A DNA stretch of 64,000 nucleotides, taken from the NCBI GenBank assembly GCA_016800925.1, contig JABCPU010000045.1, positions 1 to 64,000 of the forward strand, read 5' to 3'. The number at the start of each line of letters is the position of its first letter. Positions within the stretch are counted from its first letter, which is position 1. The stretch comes from Suillus spraguei. Its lineage: Eukaryota > Basidiomycota > Agaricomycetes > Boletales > Suillaceae. A program made the position numbers and the translations under genes. The notes beneath the pieces are model-generated. The model saw nothing but the letters and a program-made list of their open reading frames with translations. It was not told the DNA's origin and searched no databases. This document shows positions 10,446 through 21,639 of this stretch, piece by piece.

Positions 10446-12089
10446 CAGTGGTAGTGACTATTCCTAAGTACTGTGTGTACCATAGGGGGAAAGTAAAAGT
10501 ACCGGTGACACGCACCAAACTGGTCTGGTGCATGGCTGACTAAACACTACTGCAGCTGACAAATAGTACCAGGACTATAATAGCTTAGTGTTCCTCTATT
10601 CAGAAATCAATCCATAATGCAGAATCGAAAGTTTCTTTTTGCTCGTAAAAGTTTGCTTATTATTTCTAATTCATTTTTCATGGGTGTGTTTATGTATGTT
10701 TGGCTACAGAAACTACTTCATAAGATTCCCACAGATGTCAGGTGACCCCAGCAAAATAATTACATAGAGTTACCCTGCAGAAAAACTCATGAAACACATT
10801 ATGATTCACTCGCGTCACCTCTATGCATCTACAAAAAGTGCAAATTTATGCTTCAAATATTACATAATTGATATTCCTCCTAGGATAGCCACTAATAGTC
10901 ACCTGATCTCAAATTTATGCATAGCCATTGATATCCCACATGACTTTTTCTCACACCCTTGAGCATATTACAAATCAACTATGACAATATTCAATAAATA
11001 GGGTAGGTCAGCACCCCTACAAAATGTGGGAAAACAGTAGCATAGCCATTCATTTTGTCTATATAATACCCACCTTTTTGTCAATAAGAGAGAGATTTTC
11101 TCCCTCCTTAGAAATATAACTGAGAGTGAAGTGTGACCAGCTGTATCAGTACACTGTCAAGAACATTGTCAACAACAGTGATATTGGAAGTCTACACTGT
11201 GAGATAGCACTACCTTGAGCTCACTGTGCTCAACAACTAGCAAGACCCTGAGCTCACTGTGTCTGACAACCAGCGAGACAACAAATCTTTTTTCTTTGAC
11301 AAATTCATTCTAGTTTCTTTCATCATCTTCCTCTCTGTTTTTCTTTCTCTGTTGTCTGTTTCCTTGCTTCTGTTTCTTTTGAATCTTTCTCTTTTCTTCT
11401 TTTTCTTTGATTACTGGTCTCTCTCTCTCTTTCAAAGTTTGTTGGTGCTAAGTGTCCTTGTGTTTCTGATATTTGTGTTGTCTCTTTAGTCCATCTAAGG
11501 CCAGAGTAGCTTAGTGGGAGAGACTTTAGAGGTTGACAGTGACACTCGATCTCGCACATCTGAGTAGCGATACTGAGTTAAGGTCTTCACTGACTGATAG
11601 ACTCTAGTTATTGAAAGGGGACTTGGTATTGAAATCCAAGGACGTCTGTTCCTGCTAACTGCTTAATACTCATAGTGAGTTCCTTGGCAGCAGGTTCAAT
11701 AGTAAGCTAGAAGATCTCTGAAGTAGTGATCAGTCTTGACCAGAGATTCTACCTGCTTGTCTGAGAGGGTGATTGTTGTAATTTCCCACAAGTTTTGGTA
11801 GCACAATTGTTGCAAAACACCTGCATTCCGTTGAAGAGAGTAATTTGGCCAGTTACTTCTGTTTCTAAGTTTGTTTGACTTCTGTGTTTTTCTTTGAAGT
11901 TTAGTTGTTTCAAGAATCTTTGTCATTGTCCAAGAGTTTGCTGATCTCACAGAAGTGACTCATTTGCTGACCATAGCCTGTGGAACATAAACAGCCACCC
12001 ACATACAACCACGTTATCAGTCATTGGTATTTGTCTGAATCACTGACCATGGAGATATTTGGTTTTATAGGTCTTTATCTATAGATCAT
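10446..12089. other. Non-coding AT-rich stretch with pyrimidine tract
   Basis: No gene can be supported here. A long CT-rich tract lies at about 11285-11440. Two roughly 33-bp direct repeats around CCTGAGCTCACTGTG lie at 11210-11275. The stretch may contain decayed retroelement leader sequence, but no LTR limits or protein were found. Confidence 0.5.
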
Positions 12090-13470
12090 CTATCTAAGAA
12101 GACACCAGAATGTGCGAAGAGTCCTTTTTAACATGTACCATGAACGGCCGGAATACATAGCAAGAACGGTAGTGAGATAGAGATATTTAGCTAAGAGGCA
12201 CGCAGCGAGCAAGCGGTGTCTCGGAAGGTAAGGTAAGTCTTGCCATAGCTTTAGTAATGGCGGAAATGAATATGCTACACACCAATGGATCTTAGACGGA
12301 AATGGAATGGACAGGAGGACATCGGTAGCGAGATTTGGTAAGGGGCAAGGATCCATGGAGTGAAAATGGTACCGGCGAAGCAAAAAGGCTAATGCTCGCT
12401 ATAGGGGATTTCTTGGTAGCTGCTGTAGGCAGTAATGAGACACTTGTGTAAAACGGCACTTTCATGGTCAGCGTGACTTTGTTCGCTGCAGTGCGACAAG
12501 TAAATATGTGTGGAGCAAAGCCTTAGCGCATGAAGAAGAAGCGATGTTTGCCAGGCTTATCAGGACAGGGTGAGTGTATCGATTACCAGATATATTGGTG
12601 ACCTTTGTTTTGTCTGAGGGCAAGATCACCCCAAGCAGAGATGCACCCTGAGAGATCTGATACTAAAAAGGGTAAAATGAGCATTTAGCACTGAAAATTC
12701 ACATATAAATTGTACCTGGAGGTACCATGAATGATCACCTGTCATAAAACTATTATATACACAAGAAAGTCTATCGGCAGACTCATAAACCTTCCGACAA
12801 TTGAAATTGATACAATCTGCAAGCTGAGGATCACTGAGAAGAGATTGTAGACAGTCAATCACATCGTGATAGAATAGACGAAGCGGGCGTTTCATGGGGC
12901 AGTCAGTTACGACATCTTCATACTTCCAACGTGGGCCCGATGGTAACATCTCCACCCACTGGCATAGCTCCCTGGCATGGCGGAATGAAAGGGAACTTTC
13001 CTTCATCTGACATTACACATAGGCATAATGTGAAGTTAAGGAGACCGAGAGAAACTCACAGAGTCAAGATTTAGATATTCGTCAATTTCTGACATGCTAA
13101 GGTTTGTTCACATCAACCAATGAGTGACCTCCTAATCTTTCTGGCTGGCAAAAGGATACCAAGGAACCTTGGTTCTTTGACGAGCATAGATGTCTTGATC
13201 AAAACCATCCATGAATGTAATTCCTCCGGTATAAACCCTTGGAACATTCAGACAGTATCCGACTGCCTGTCCCCGCTCCACACCCCCTTCGACTGCTGAG
13301 GATTTCTGGCCAATGTCAGTGTTTACCACTGCCACATTGAGGGCAAACTGGTCAATATCACTGTTGGTCTGGTATATATCATTGTCCATCTCTAAGTTCG
13401 CAGGTGCACAGACATACATATGAGAGCTGGTATTGGTCAAGTTTGGCTTTTCAGAGGCCAATGGAAGCAC
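12090..13470 (-). pseudogene. Plavaka-type (CACTA-like) transposase relic
   Basis: The exons on the minus strand follow the usual Plavaka order. First GGITFMDGFDQDIYARQRT with YPFASQKD (13470-13132). Then, after an in-frame TAG and a TGA, SMSEIDEYLNL. Then LSFRHARELCQWVEMLPSGP with KYEDVV (13006-12690) and RPLRLFYHDVIDCLQSLLSD. After a roughly 60-nt intron come QGASLLGVILPSDKTKVTN and NRYTHPVLISLANI. Beyond 12520 the frame dissolves into stops, though HFHSMDPCPL and similar strings remain to 12090. The SDKT-N...G-R..HP...SLANI block is diagnostic of these mushroom elements. No terminal repeats were found. The copy is dead. Confidence 0.75.
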
Positions 13471-13570
13471 TTACCCTATTAGGAAGGTTCTCAGAAGTAG
13501 AACCCTGGAAGTAGAGCATGGTACTTGATTTGTCAGATTTGACCGAATAAGGAATGACCTGTGCAGTGAT

Positions 13571-13651
13571 TTGACCCTTGGCAAGCACCAGCAGAAAGCA
13601 TGGGAATCCCAGGGATTCCCATGCTTACTGCTGGTGCTTGCCAAGGGTCAA
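13571..13651. repeat. Near-perfect 81-bp palindrome (40-bp arms)
   Basis: The arms at 13571-13610 and 13612-13651 are reverse complements over 40 bases with one mismatch (AAAGCA against TGCTTA) and a single-base centre at 13611. The arms start TTGACCCTTGGCAAGCACCA. It lies between the Plavaka relic and the next relic and could extrude as a cruciform or be transcribed into a hairpin. Confidence 0.9.
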
Positions 13652-14335
13652 GCTTATCTGGTACATCAATAAAGTTTGTAATGACTTTTCACTTATCAAT
13701 GGTGCGCTTCTGCTATTGATGTCACTCTCCTTAGTGCCTCCCTCACTCGCACTGGCCCCTTCTCAAACTGTGCCACTTCTCATACAATATTCCACATGGA
13801 TTTCACTATGGATTTTGTCAGACTGGACTCAATTCTCGATCACATCACTTTGCAATGTGAGATAGCAGCAGAGACATTGTTGGCAAAGTGACTTGAGAGG
13901 CGGGAAGTTGAAGATTCTGACTGTTGGAGGCAGATCAATGGAATCCCTTGCATTGTTGGTGGACTGACAGCACTTCTTGGTAAGCTTTAATGAAGATTAA
14001 TTTGTAGAATTATTGACAATCTTACAGGCATGCTCAATGGTCGAGGGGGGACTTTTCCATGGAAAACACTACCCACTATTCTGGCCCACTGTGGATACAT
14101 CCTCCACCACTACCCTGAGAATGTTCTCATGCCAGGCGAGAGACGTCCAACACTCGCCAGGAGCAAGGGTATTCACAATCTTACACTTTGTGAGTGGGAC
14201 CCACTCACTGATGCCCTGAAAGCAAACACCATCACCATTGAGCATGTCACTACTGACAAAGCCCACAAAACCTTACCTGGCTTTCTACTTGCTGAGATGA
14301 GCTTGGAAATGGTGGCTGACTTTGGCTAGTTTGTG
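13652..14335 (+). pseudogene. Second relic of the Agaricomycete-restricted gene family
   Basis: The plus strand shows a stretch with MDFTMDFVRLDSILDHITL and, after a stop, LERREVEDSDCWRQINGIPC. A short intron follows, then GGTFPWKTLPTILAHCG, HHYPENVLMPGE and RSKGIHNLTLCEWDPLTDAL to TAG at about 14328. The last block aligns with FPWNTIPVELTHQG, GYPEDIILPGE and SKGIANLTLKE of the relic at 2880-8150, so the two are paralogues. Only the middle part is kept and at least one stop interrupts it. The function is unknown. Confidence 0.6.
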
Positions 14336-15154
14336 GAATCCTATTCAGTGCTCTTCCTCTACTGTTGTGCCTAGGGTTTTGATCATTACTACTCCTCGAC
14401 CGGTGCTGAACTGCAGATCGTGAGTCAATGATGTAGACAGGAAAAGAAGCGGGGACATACTCTTTCCATTGTTTTGCGCATTGCGCCGACTTCGAACAAC
14501 CAACAGTATTCCCATCTTTCAGCATTTTGTTTAGTGGCGTTCAAGGTGTTTTCCTGACAACTCGCTAAGCTCGATACTACCGTACTACTACACTGTTCGA
14601 GATCGGAATTTCGCCCAACTTCGACAAACTTCACACTGGGACATGGCCAAATAAGAGCCTGTGACAGATCCCGTTCAAATTGTTAATATTTGAAATGATT
14701 GGGCGTGCCTCAAGATGCATCATCAAAGCCTGAAAATGTCGACAATTACTAGGTTCATGAATCCAACGAGAATCGCATTGAAAATCCGTTCTCGCAGCAG
14801 CTGCAGTGGGGTGTTCAAAGTAAGCAGCGATTTTCACACGATTTTCGAGTTTCGAATCGTCTCATCATCACACGCAGAATCGCTACATAATCGTTCACTC
14901 TGATTGAATGTGATGATTCTGATTATTATTGTTACTTGGCAGAGACACCTTTCAACTTGGTACTATAGGAGACTCAGGAAAACCTGCAGGTAAGTTGAAC
15001 TGAAATACCATCCCAACGTTTGTTTTTCGCTTAATTCATGACATCACCTGGGGTACGAGATGTTTGGGTAGTACGTACCAAGTCCAGGTTGACGAGTGCA
15101 CGTCGCAACATTCCTGCTCTATTTTACATGGCATCCGTGATATATATCCAAGTT
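14336..15154. other. Intergenic, nothing recognised
   Basis: About 820 bp with no frame that matches a known family and no clear repeat. It lies downstream of the minus-strand phosphatase gene and of the plus-strand relic. Confidence 0.5.
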
Positions 15155-16298
15155 TTACACCGCGGACGTCTGCGCGATAGCCTCCGCCTCATCTGGGCTC
15201 TTTGCATCCGCCACTCCTCCACCCATAATCGCTTTCATGCCACGAAGTGGGCCTCCGTCAAGCTGTCAGTCATGTTCTCGTCAGCTAGTCAACATCACAA
15301 AACAAAACAACGTACAAGGCCTTCAAGGTGATCCGCCCTGCCCTCGTCCGTCACTGTCACTTCTACCGGAGGAACTTCGTCATCCGCAACTTCCAGCGGC
15401 ATCCCGCCCTAAGATAGCCGTGAGCAATGCCTTGTATTGGATACCCGACACACTCACTTGAATCCGTACCTCTATCCTCACCCACGCCGTATTAACCATG
15501 GGTCCCTTTCGCGTCCATGTTCCCCCGCCCAATCGTACAATTGCGCCCGCCACTTGTGCAATACACAACCCATGGCTCACAAGTGCGATATGTTCGTTCC
15601 TCCCGGACCTTGCAACATCCACCACATGAGGAAGCACAACATCCCTCACGGCCCTCTCACCCCTCCTCATCAGATCTTCCGCCGACTCCCCACCAGGAAA
15701 TGCCACGTCTCTCTCGTTTTCATATAAAATCGGGTACATTCCCTCCGCAAAGTGAGCTTCGAGCGACTTGCCTGGCTCGCGTATGCATGTCTGATGCCCT
15801 TCTGCAGCTCCAAAACTTTGTTCTCTGATCTGGGCGATGGTGAAATTATGAGTAGGCTTGGGTGTGGGCTGTGCGTCTAGTACCGCTTGGGCTGTGTCCC
15901 GTGCGCGGGGTAGAGGGGACGCATAGATCTTGGTGAATTGTGTGTTTGCGAAGTATGCACCTACGGCACGTGCTTGCTGGTCTCAGGTTTAGCTTGAGCT
16001 GATGGAGAGGCGGGAGAAAGGCTTACCTGCATCCCTGATTAGCCAAGATCAGTCGCGATGCTCGTTAGATAAACGCATGTCAAGCTGCCACTTACCTCTT
16101 TCTGTGAGAGGACATTCTGTGCAACCCGACCAGAGAGCTAGCTGCAATTATCTCGTGATCAGTGAGTATCGCCAGACCACTAATTCATCCTTACCACATT
16201 GTGCGTGGACTCTCCATGTCTAATCTGCGCATACACATCAGCGATGTTAGAAGAATCTCCCATATATTTAATGGGCGTACCAATGTTACTGTAAGCAT
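15155..16298 (-). CDS. Histidine phosphatase / phosphoglycerate-mutase-like protein (273 aa)
   Basis: Seven exons join in frame: 16281-16298, 16195-16224, 16096-16141, 16027-16034, 15458-15976, 15316-15408 and 15155-15262, 822 nt with stop. The start MLTVTLIRHGESTHNV puts the phosphohistidine RHG at residues 8-10. LTERGMQQARAVGAYF and YASPLPRARDTAQ follow. The second catalytic histidine is in HIALVSHGLC near residue 168. The protein ends in a Gly/Asp-rich tail. This is the fold of the histidine phosphatase superfamily (phosphoglycerate mutase, fructose-2,6-bisphosphatase and others). Which phosphate it removes cannot be read from the sequence, so the name mutase is by homology only. The fourth exon has only 8 nt, yet it is needed to keep GMQ in frame. 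No lesion was seen. Confidence 0.85.
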
Positions 16299-16299
16299 C

Positions 16300-17645
16300 T
16301 TGTCTGATCAGAGGATGTTGATGGTATGATCGATCCAATGGCCTGTTTTATTTACATACCGAAGTGCAACCGAAATGAGGCTTATAGCGTGTCGGAGCAT
16401 AAATTTGACATCAACGCCCCCGTTATATTTAGCACGATTGTGGTACAAGGACAGCCACATGGAGTTTTTACTTCCTTCGGTGCGTAACTTGCCAAAGACA
16501 AAGAATGAGAATTCCTTCCAATCACAAGTCCCCTTTGACACAACATTGACGCGTTGACCGAATGGATGATCGATTGTAGCCACCGTATCAGACGCTTAAA
16601 TTGTATTGTCGGGCCCGTAAGACTGAAGAAAAAGATAAGCAAAACACTGAGGTCGGAGGACTTACCGCAAAGTAAAATCTTGAAACATGATCATAACATT
16701 CGTTTCATTCACTTACAGAGGCTAGAAATACGGACTCCGGAGCTAAGAATTGCTGAGGCAGAAAGCAGTTCCACAAAATTGACATGCTGCATTTTTATGG
16801 AGCCAGATTGGTTCTCACCCGTTTCCAAGTGGAAGATCAGGCGGCACTGGTAAGCTAACTCAAAAGTACATTGCAGAAGTAGCGGGTGACCGACAATACC
16901 AAACGACCAAGAAAGTGATGATATTCGGGAAGCCGGAGAACGTGGTTGATTCCACCATACGTATTATTGCGGAAATCGCTTATTGTAAGTGGTCCGAGTG
17001 ATCTACATCGAGACGAGTACCGGTTGTCTGCAAAAGCCGATGTGCCACTAATATGAGGTGGGACTCGTTCAGTCAATCCGATACGGGCGAGAGAGGTCGA
17101 AGAGGCCCATACACCTGGTATGTGAATGGTGTATAAAATCTCGGCGTTTCTGGTCGTTTGTAGATTAGTACATCTTTTCTGGTTGGGGCAAGACTGCAGA
17201 ATCACCGTATCTGGAAGGAAGACGGTGTTAACAATTTAGCATTGGGTAGGGTAGACTCAGCCATTGCGTGGATTACACAAAATAGAGTAGACGGTCAGCT
17301 GAGAGAGGTGTCCCGGATGCTGTAGGTTAGCAGTAAGCCATGCGTCGCCATGTGCATTGAGTAGCAGCTCACCAGGGAAAGTTACGTACATGGATAGATC
17401 ATAATTTGCGCCTGCTTTCTTTGTTGGAAAGCGCTGCTGAATTGCTCTGCAGAAACATAGCTAAGCTGACAGTCACCTCCAAGTCGTTCTTCGGTCGTTT
17501 CTAACCGACATCTGTGAACAGAATCACTGGTCAACAAACAAGTATCAACACAAGATATTCGTCGACCAGCTAAAGTACGCAAAACATCAGAAACCGTCAA
17601 ACCAGTTGCCGTGAGTTTTCTCTTATTCACCACATCTGGCATTAT
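16300..17645 (-). pseudogene. Decayed multi-exon gene of unknown function
   Basis: Minus-strand blocks look like one former protein: QQRFPTKKAGANYDLSMYVT, a GTPLSADRLLYFVYGDSAVL segment, KRPETPRFYTPFTYQ, HISGTSAFADNRYSS with LGPLTISDF, EYHHFLGRLCRLIFHLETGE, SGSIKMQHVNFVELLSA, and after a TAA in frame TVATIDHPFGQRVNVVSKG with CDWKEFSFFVFGKLRTEGS and DVKFMLRHAISLISVALR. Adjacent blocks are in different frames and normal introns do not join them: a one-base shift is needed near 17150, and a stop sits at about 16595. I do not recognise the family. It could be a real gene with splice sites I have mis-set. It is divergent from NOT2, and the two starts are about 40 bp apart. Confidence 0.4.
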
Positions 17646-17684
17646 AATAACAGCGACGTTTTTAGCGGATATTCTTAACTCATA

Positions 17685-19089
17685 ATGAACCGACCAGGTG
17701 TGTTCCCAGCTTGTTCTGGCGCCATTGTTGCACTTAGTTCTGCCCAGGTCAACCACTACAGCGACCACCAAGTCTTGCTCCTCCAGCCGGTTTGTCGTCG
17801 CAATTTCGCTCTCCCTACCCAACGTCACAGTATTCTTTACCACAACGGAGTTATCCGACACCAACCCTTCAGCAACAAAATGCGCACCGAACGCCTGCAA
17901 TTGCACCAGGTTCTAATGTCACAAGTTATGCAACGCAGGCAGGGCAGAGTGGGTCAGGGGCTGCAGGTGCAGTAGCGCAGAGCAGAGACTTTGGGCCTGA
18001 TGATTTCCCAGCACTGGGAAGTCAAGCAGGTCAGCAACCACTAAGCGGCCAGAACTCGTCTCAATCACAGAACCCACCGTCCGGTGCTGATCTCAGCGCA
18101 CCACCCGGTGTACCACCTCCGGGAGTAAGCCCGCATGTGTCGAACGGGACGCATCATCTACTTCCCCATCAGCATAACGCGCACCCACAGCTGCATAATC
18201 CACAACCGACACATAACCCACTTGTGCAGGCTCACCATCATCCACAGACTCCCGCGCAGCAGGTGCTCATGTCCGCAGCCGACCGGTGGGGCCTACTTGG
18301 CCTGCTCGCAATGATTAAGAACGCTGGTGTTGATGCAGATGGGGGTCTGAGTAGCGTCGGTACGGATTTAGGTGCAATGGGACTTGACATGAGTTATGAG
18401 GGGTATGTCATGCACTACTAGACGCCCGACTGTTTCGCTTATGTTGCACGAAAGAAATCTGTATTCGACATTTGTTACGCCGTGGGCAGATCAATCTGCA
18501 GCCCATGGTGTTGAACCTGATTTTCATCTGCCTCCGTGTTATAGTGCTCAACCACCCGCATTAGGACCAGCCAAGGCTGGGGCTTTTAGTGATGAGACTC
18601 TGTTTTTCATGTTCTATTCAAGTCCTAGGGATGCACTACAAGAAATCGCAGCGCAAGAATTGTAGGTCTCCATTCATATCCCAGAAAATTTTCGAGACCC
18701 TACAATGTTGTTTTGGCTGCCTTAACTCATGGGATCGAGCTAACTTGTGACCTCACAGGTGGAATCGTAATTGGCGATACCACAAAGACCTGCGGATTTG
18801 GATAACAAAAGAAAGCGGGAGTGCTCCATCATCAAAAATTCCTGGGGGCGAAGCAGGGACATACACATGGTGGAATCCCGATGACTGGTGCAAAGAGCGT
18901 AAAGAGATGAGCGTTCGCTATGCAGACCTCGAAGAGAAGACAGTTCCAGCATTTGTGATGGGACCAGGTCTGATATTGGCACAACCTGGTCAAACCATAC
19001 CTGGGCAGCAGCAGGTGCAGGGTACCGCAGGGCAACAGGGAGGAGCACAGTCTGCTGGGCAAGCTAGGATGCAGATGGCGGGTATCTAG
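17685..19089 (+). CDS. NOT2: CCR4-NOT complex subunit NOT2 (401 aa)
   Basis: Four exons (17685-17697, 17748-18402, 18455-18661, 18759-19089) give 1206 nt in frame. The first exon codes only MNRP and one base; the joined start reads MNRPGQPLQRPPSLAPPAG. A disordered Gln/Pro/His-rich part (to about residue 220) includes RDFGPDDFPALGSQ, the usual NOT2 N-terminal motif. From residue 223 follows the conserved NOT2/NOT3/NOT5 box: LYSTFVTPWADQ, DFHLPPCY, FSDETLFFMFYSSPRDALQE, ELWNRNWRYHKDLRIWITK, and GTYTWWNPDDWCKERKEM. NOT2 links the NOT1 scaffold to NOT3/5 in the deadenylase complex that shortens mRNA poly(A) tails and also acts in transcription. A Gln/Gly-rich tail ends the protein. No defect was seen, and it is presumably essential. 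Confidence 0.92.
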
Positions 19090-19359
19090 GTTGGAGTGAT
19101 GACCTTATCATCGCATTCGATTCGCATGTGTGCTTACGTGTTTTTTAAGTTCTGCTTCATCGCCATTTTTTTGTGAAGTGAACGATTGTATCTGTGGTTG
19201 TGTGCACCCATGAATTCTTCTGACTTAAAATGGGTCACCTGACGTGAAACGAGGTTATATAATCACAAGAAGTCAATTGCAAATTGGCAACTTGAACTTG
19301 ATCGTTGGCGGCTGAAGCTGGCTCAAGGAGATTTGGGAATCAGTAGTGTACTGCGCCTT

Positions 19360-21082
19360 ATGCTGTCCCGCTCACTATTCCGAACGACCACTCTCTTCTC
19401 GCATGGTTCATATTGTTCATATTCGAGGATGACATTCTCGACGAGAAATCTCGGTCCAAACCATGATCTCCTCCAAATGCTGTCACGAAGTGAGTTTCTT
19501 CAAGTTTAAGCTGGAGAGAGAATCCTCAACCCCCAATGTAGATTTAGAGCATGAAGACTCCCGTCCGAACAGAAACAGTCACAAAGTCCGTGCGTTTGCA
19601 CGAGCTATGGAGGTTATTGGCGCGCTGGAGGAACCTGTGCGAGACGTAGCTCAAGTGAAAAAGGTCAGAACTATTTCCTGCAGACCCCGCGAGTTTAGTA
19701 CTCAATGCTAGGGACTCTATATAGCTGAAAGGGGTAGGCATCGGAATCAGCAATAGGATAGACGCGTTCTTGTCGGGTAAAGATTATGTCCGTAGGTGTT
19801 ACGCGTCTTACAAGTGTCCGTGGGTTTCATGTGTCTCAAAGGACCCGGAAGCTGCTATCAAATCTTCTGAAGGAGCATCGCAATCCAAGACAAGCAAAGA
19901 TTCTGATCCTGAGGAGAACCGAAGGAAAATGATAGCTCGGTCATTGACGTCTGTTTCTTGCCTTGGGTACTACATGTTCACCCTGCATCGACTTTGATGG
20001 TGTTCTGACAAATTGTACAATTACAGTACAACGACTGCGAAAGCCCTCGTTGATGCGGGCTGTACATCCATTGCGGACCTGACGAAACCGAAATTCTTTG
20101 ACATGTTGAGTCCCCCGCAGCAGGCAGGCGTGCGATACTACGAACATTTCGAACGACCTGTAGAGAGAAGTCAAGCAGAACTACTTGCTGTACGTTATTT
20201 GATTATTCCTCGAGGAACGTCCCACCGGCTCATCAATGTCTAGAAATTTATTTCGGAGAACATCTCTCATAAATTTCAAGTTGAGCTCGTGGGTAGTTAG
20301 TAAGCGACCTGCATCCTTTTTCTCTTCTCTGCGTTAACTTCAATAGCCGACGCGGTGCTCGATCGTTCTTTGGTGTCGATATTATGTTGACTCACCCTTC
20401 TCATGTTCACGTGCCTACGCCCCCATCAAAGAATGGCTCGATTCCACAGGGAATGAACAGTACGCCTTTTCGCACGTCATCTGGAAAGCTACGGGAAGCT
20501 CAGGATTCGCTTCTCATGCGTGATGTGGCCTGCCCACTTGAAAGCCGTGGCCTCATCGTCGAGGCGCTGTCGCAGGGATCCAGGAGGTGGCAGGGCGTAA
20601 TACGTCTACCTGAAAAGACTGTAGACGGAGCTTTCGAAGAACGTTCCCAACGAATCGAGCGCATTCGCGAGAAGCAGGGCCTTTACATTCGGTTGGACTT
20701 GAAGTAAGTTTTGATAAATATCTTTTGGTGCACTGGTTCAGTGGCATGCAGCCTTGCCCCTATGAAGTCGAAGGGTGCAGCATTACTCGCGTTGACTGGG
20801 GACAAGGAATTTAACCTCGACATTCGTACCAAAGCTGCGCGACTGGGCCTACTTCTCAATGAATTCGGCCTGTGGAGATGGACCTCGGATCCATCACTCC
20901 CAGTGGGCTCAGAGGAAGGGTACTGGACGTTTGTAGAAGGTGAAAACGAGGATGCTGTTCTGCGCGAGCTCGGCATGGATTATGTGGAGCCGATAAAACG
21001 CAACTTTGCGTATCTCACTAAGTCTGACTCGGACGTGTCGACCCTAAAAAGGAGGGGTAGGCCGCGAAAGAAAGTTATGTAG
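19360..21082 (+). CDS. Family-X DNA polymerase (beta/lambda-like), probably mitochondrial (448 aa)
   Basis: Eight exons join in frame: 19360-19489, 19542-19663, 19725-19787, 19842-19966, 20027-20189, 20244-20299, 20347-20703 and 20752-21082 (1347 nt). The N-terminus MLSRSLFRTTTLFSHG is Arg/Ser-rich without acids, like a mitochondrial presequence. HhH motifs follow (LKGVGIGISNRI; LGTTTAKALVDAGCTSIADL), then the palm with GSYRRG at about residue 220 and LESRG, KTVDGAFEERSQRI and RLDLNLAPMKSKGAALLALTG. Family members fill short gaps in base-excision repair. Two oddities: the first metal-binding Asp of the (G/S)DVD motif reads Gly here (FFGVDIM), and the C-terminus ends in RRGRPRKK, an AT-hook-like motif. 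If the Gly is real, catalysis is doubtful. 19090-19359 is the short intergenic gap after NOT2. Confidence 0.85.
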
Positions 21083-21639
21083 TTCTGTTTGCATCTACAT
21101 ATCATACTGCCACATAATGTCGAGAGTTGTTATGTCAAGGGTTGTTATTTAATCATTGGTATAATTACGGGTACTGACAACTGCACACCCAAAACCCTGA
21201 TGTGAGCAAATGGATGATTAGAAATGAGGGTATGGAGGTATGAGGAAGGGCTCGCTCAGCAAAAGGTATCCTCCCAACTTCACTCGCAAGCAGCACTTGA
21301 ATCCCTACAGTCATGTGCTCTCACGTACTACGATTATCGCCCATCTACATTGCACAGAAAGGCTGATAAAAACCGGCATAGAAGGTAATGACAAATGGGT
21401 GTCGTGGGCCCGGGTCTGCAGGTTTTCGTTGCTTGGAATGTGTGGTCTGTCTGGAGGGGATTAGTATTATAAACTTGACCAGCAGACTCGGAACGAAAAT
21501 TAGGGACGTACAAAGAGCGTCCCCTCGATGTCATGTGCGTCTCTATGCCAGACATTATCTTTTGGCATCATGATTTCGGGTTCGTTAAGCACTGACGGCT
21601 AGCATTTCATCTTCGCCAGTAGCTAAGCAAGCTATCCGC
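21083..21639. other. Intergenic, nothing recognised
   Basis: About 560 bp with no coding match or repeat that I can support. Confidence 0.5.

Noticed and set aside
10600..11700. Copia-type LTR with a primer-binding site near 11683 (TTGGCAGCAGG)
   Set aside because: No second LTR, no TG...CA limits and no gag-pol sequence; the match to a primer site alone is too short.
17382..17906. Minus-strand open frame overlapping the NOT2 start
   Set aside because: It runs through the first exon and intron of NOT2. Only the part below 17645 fits the decayed neighbouring gene.
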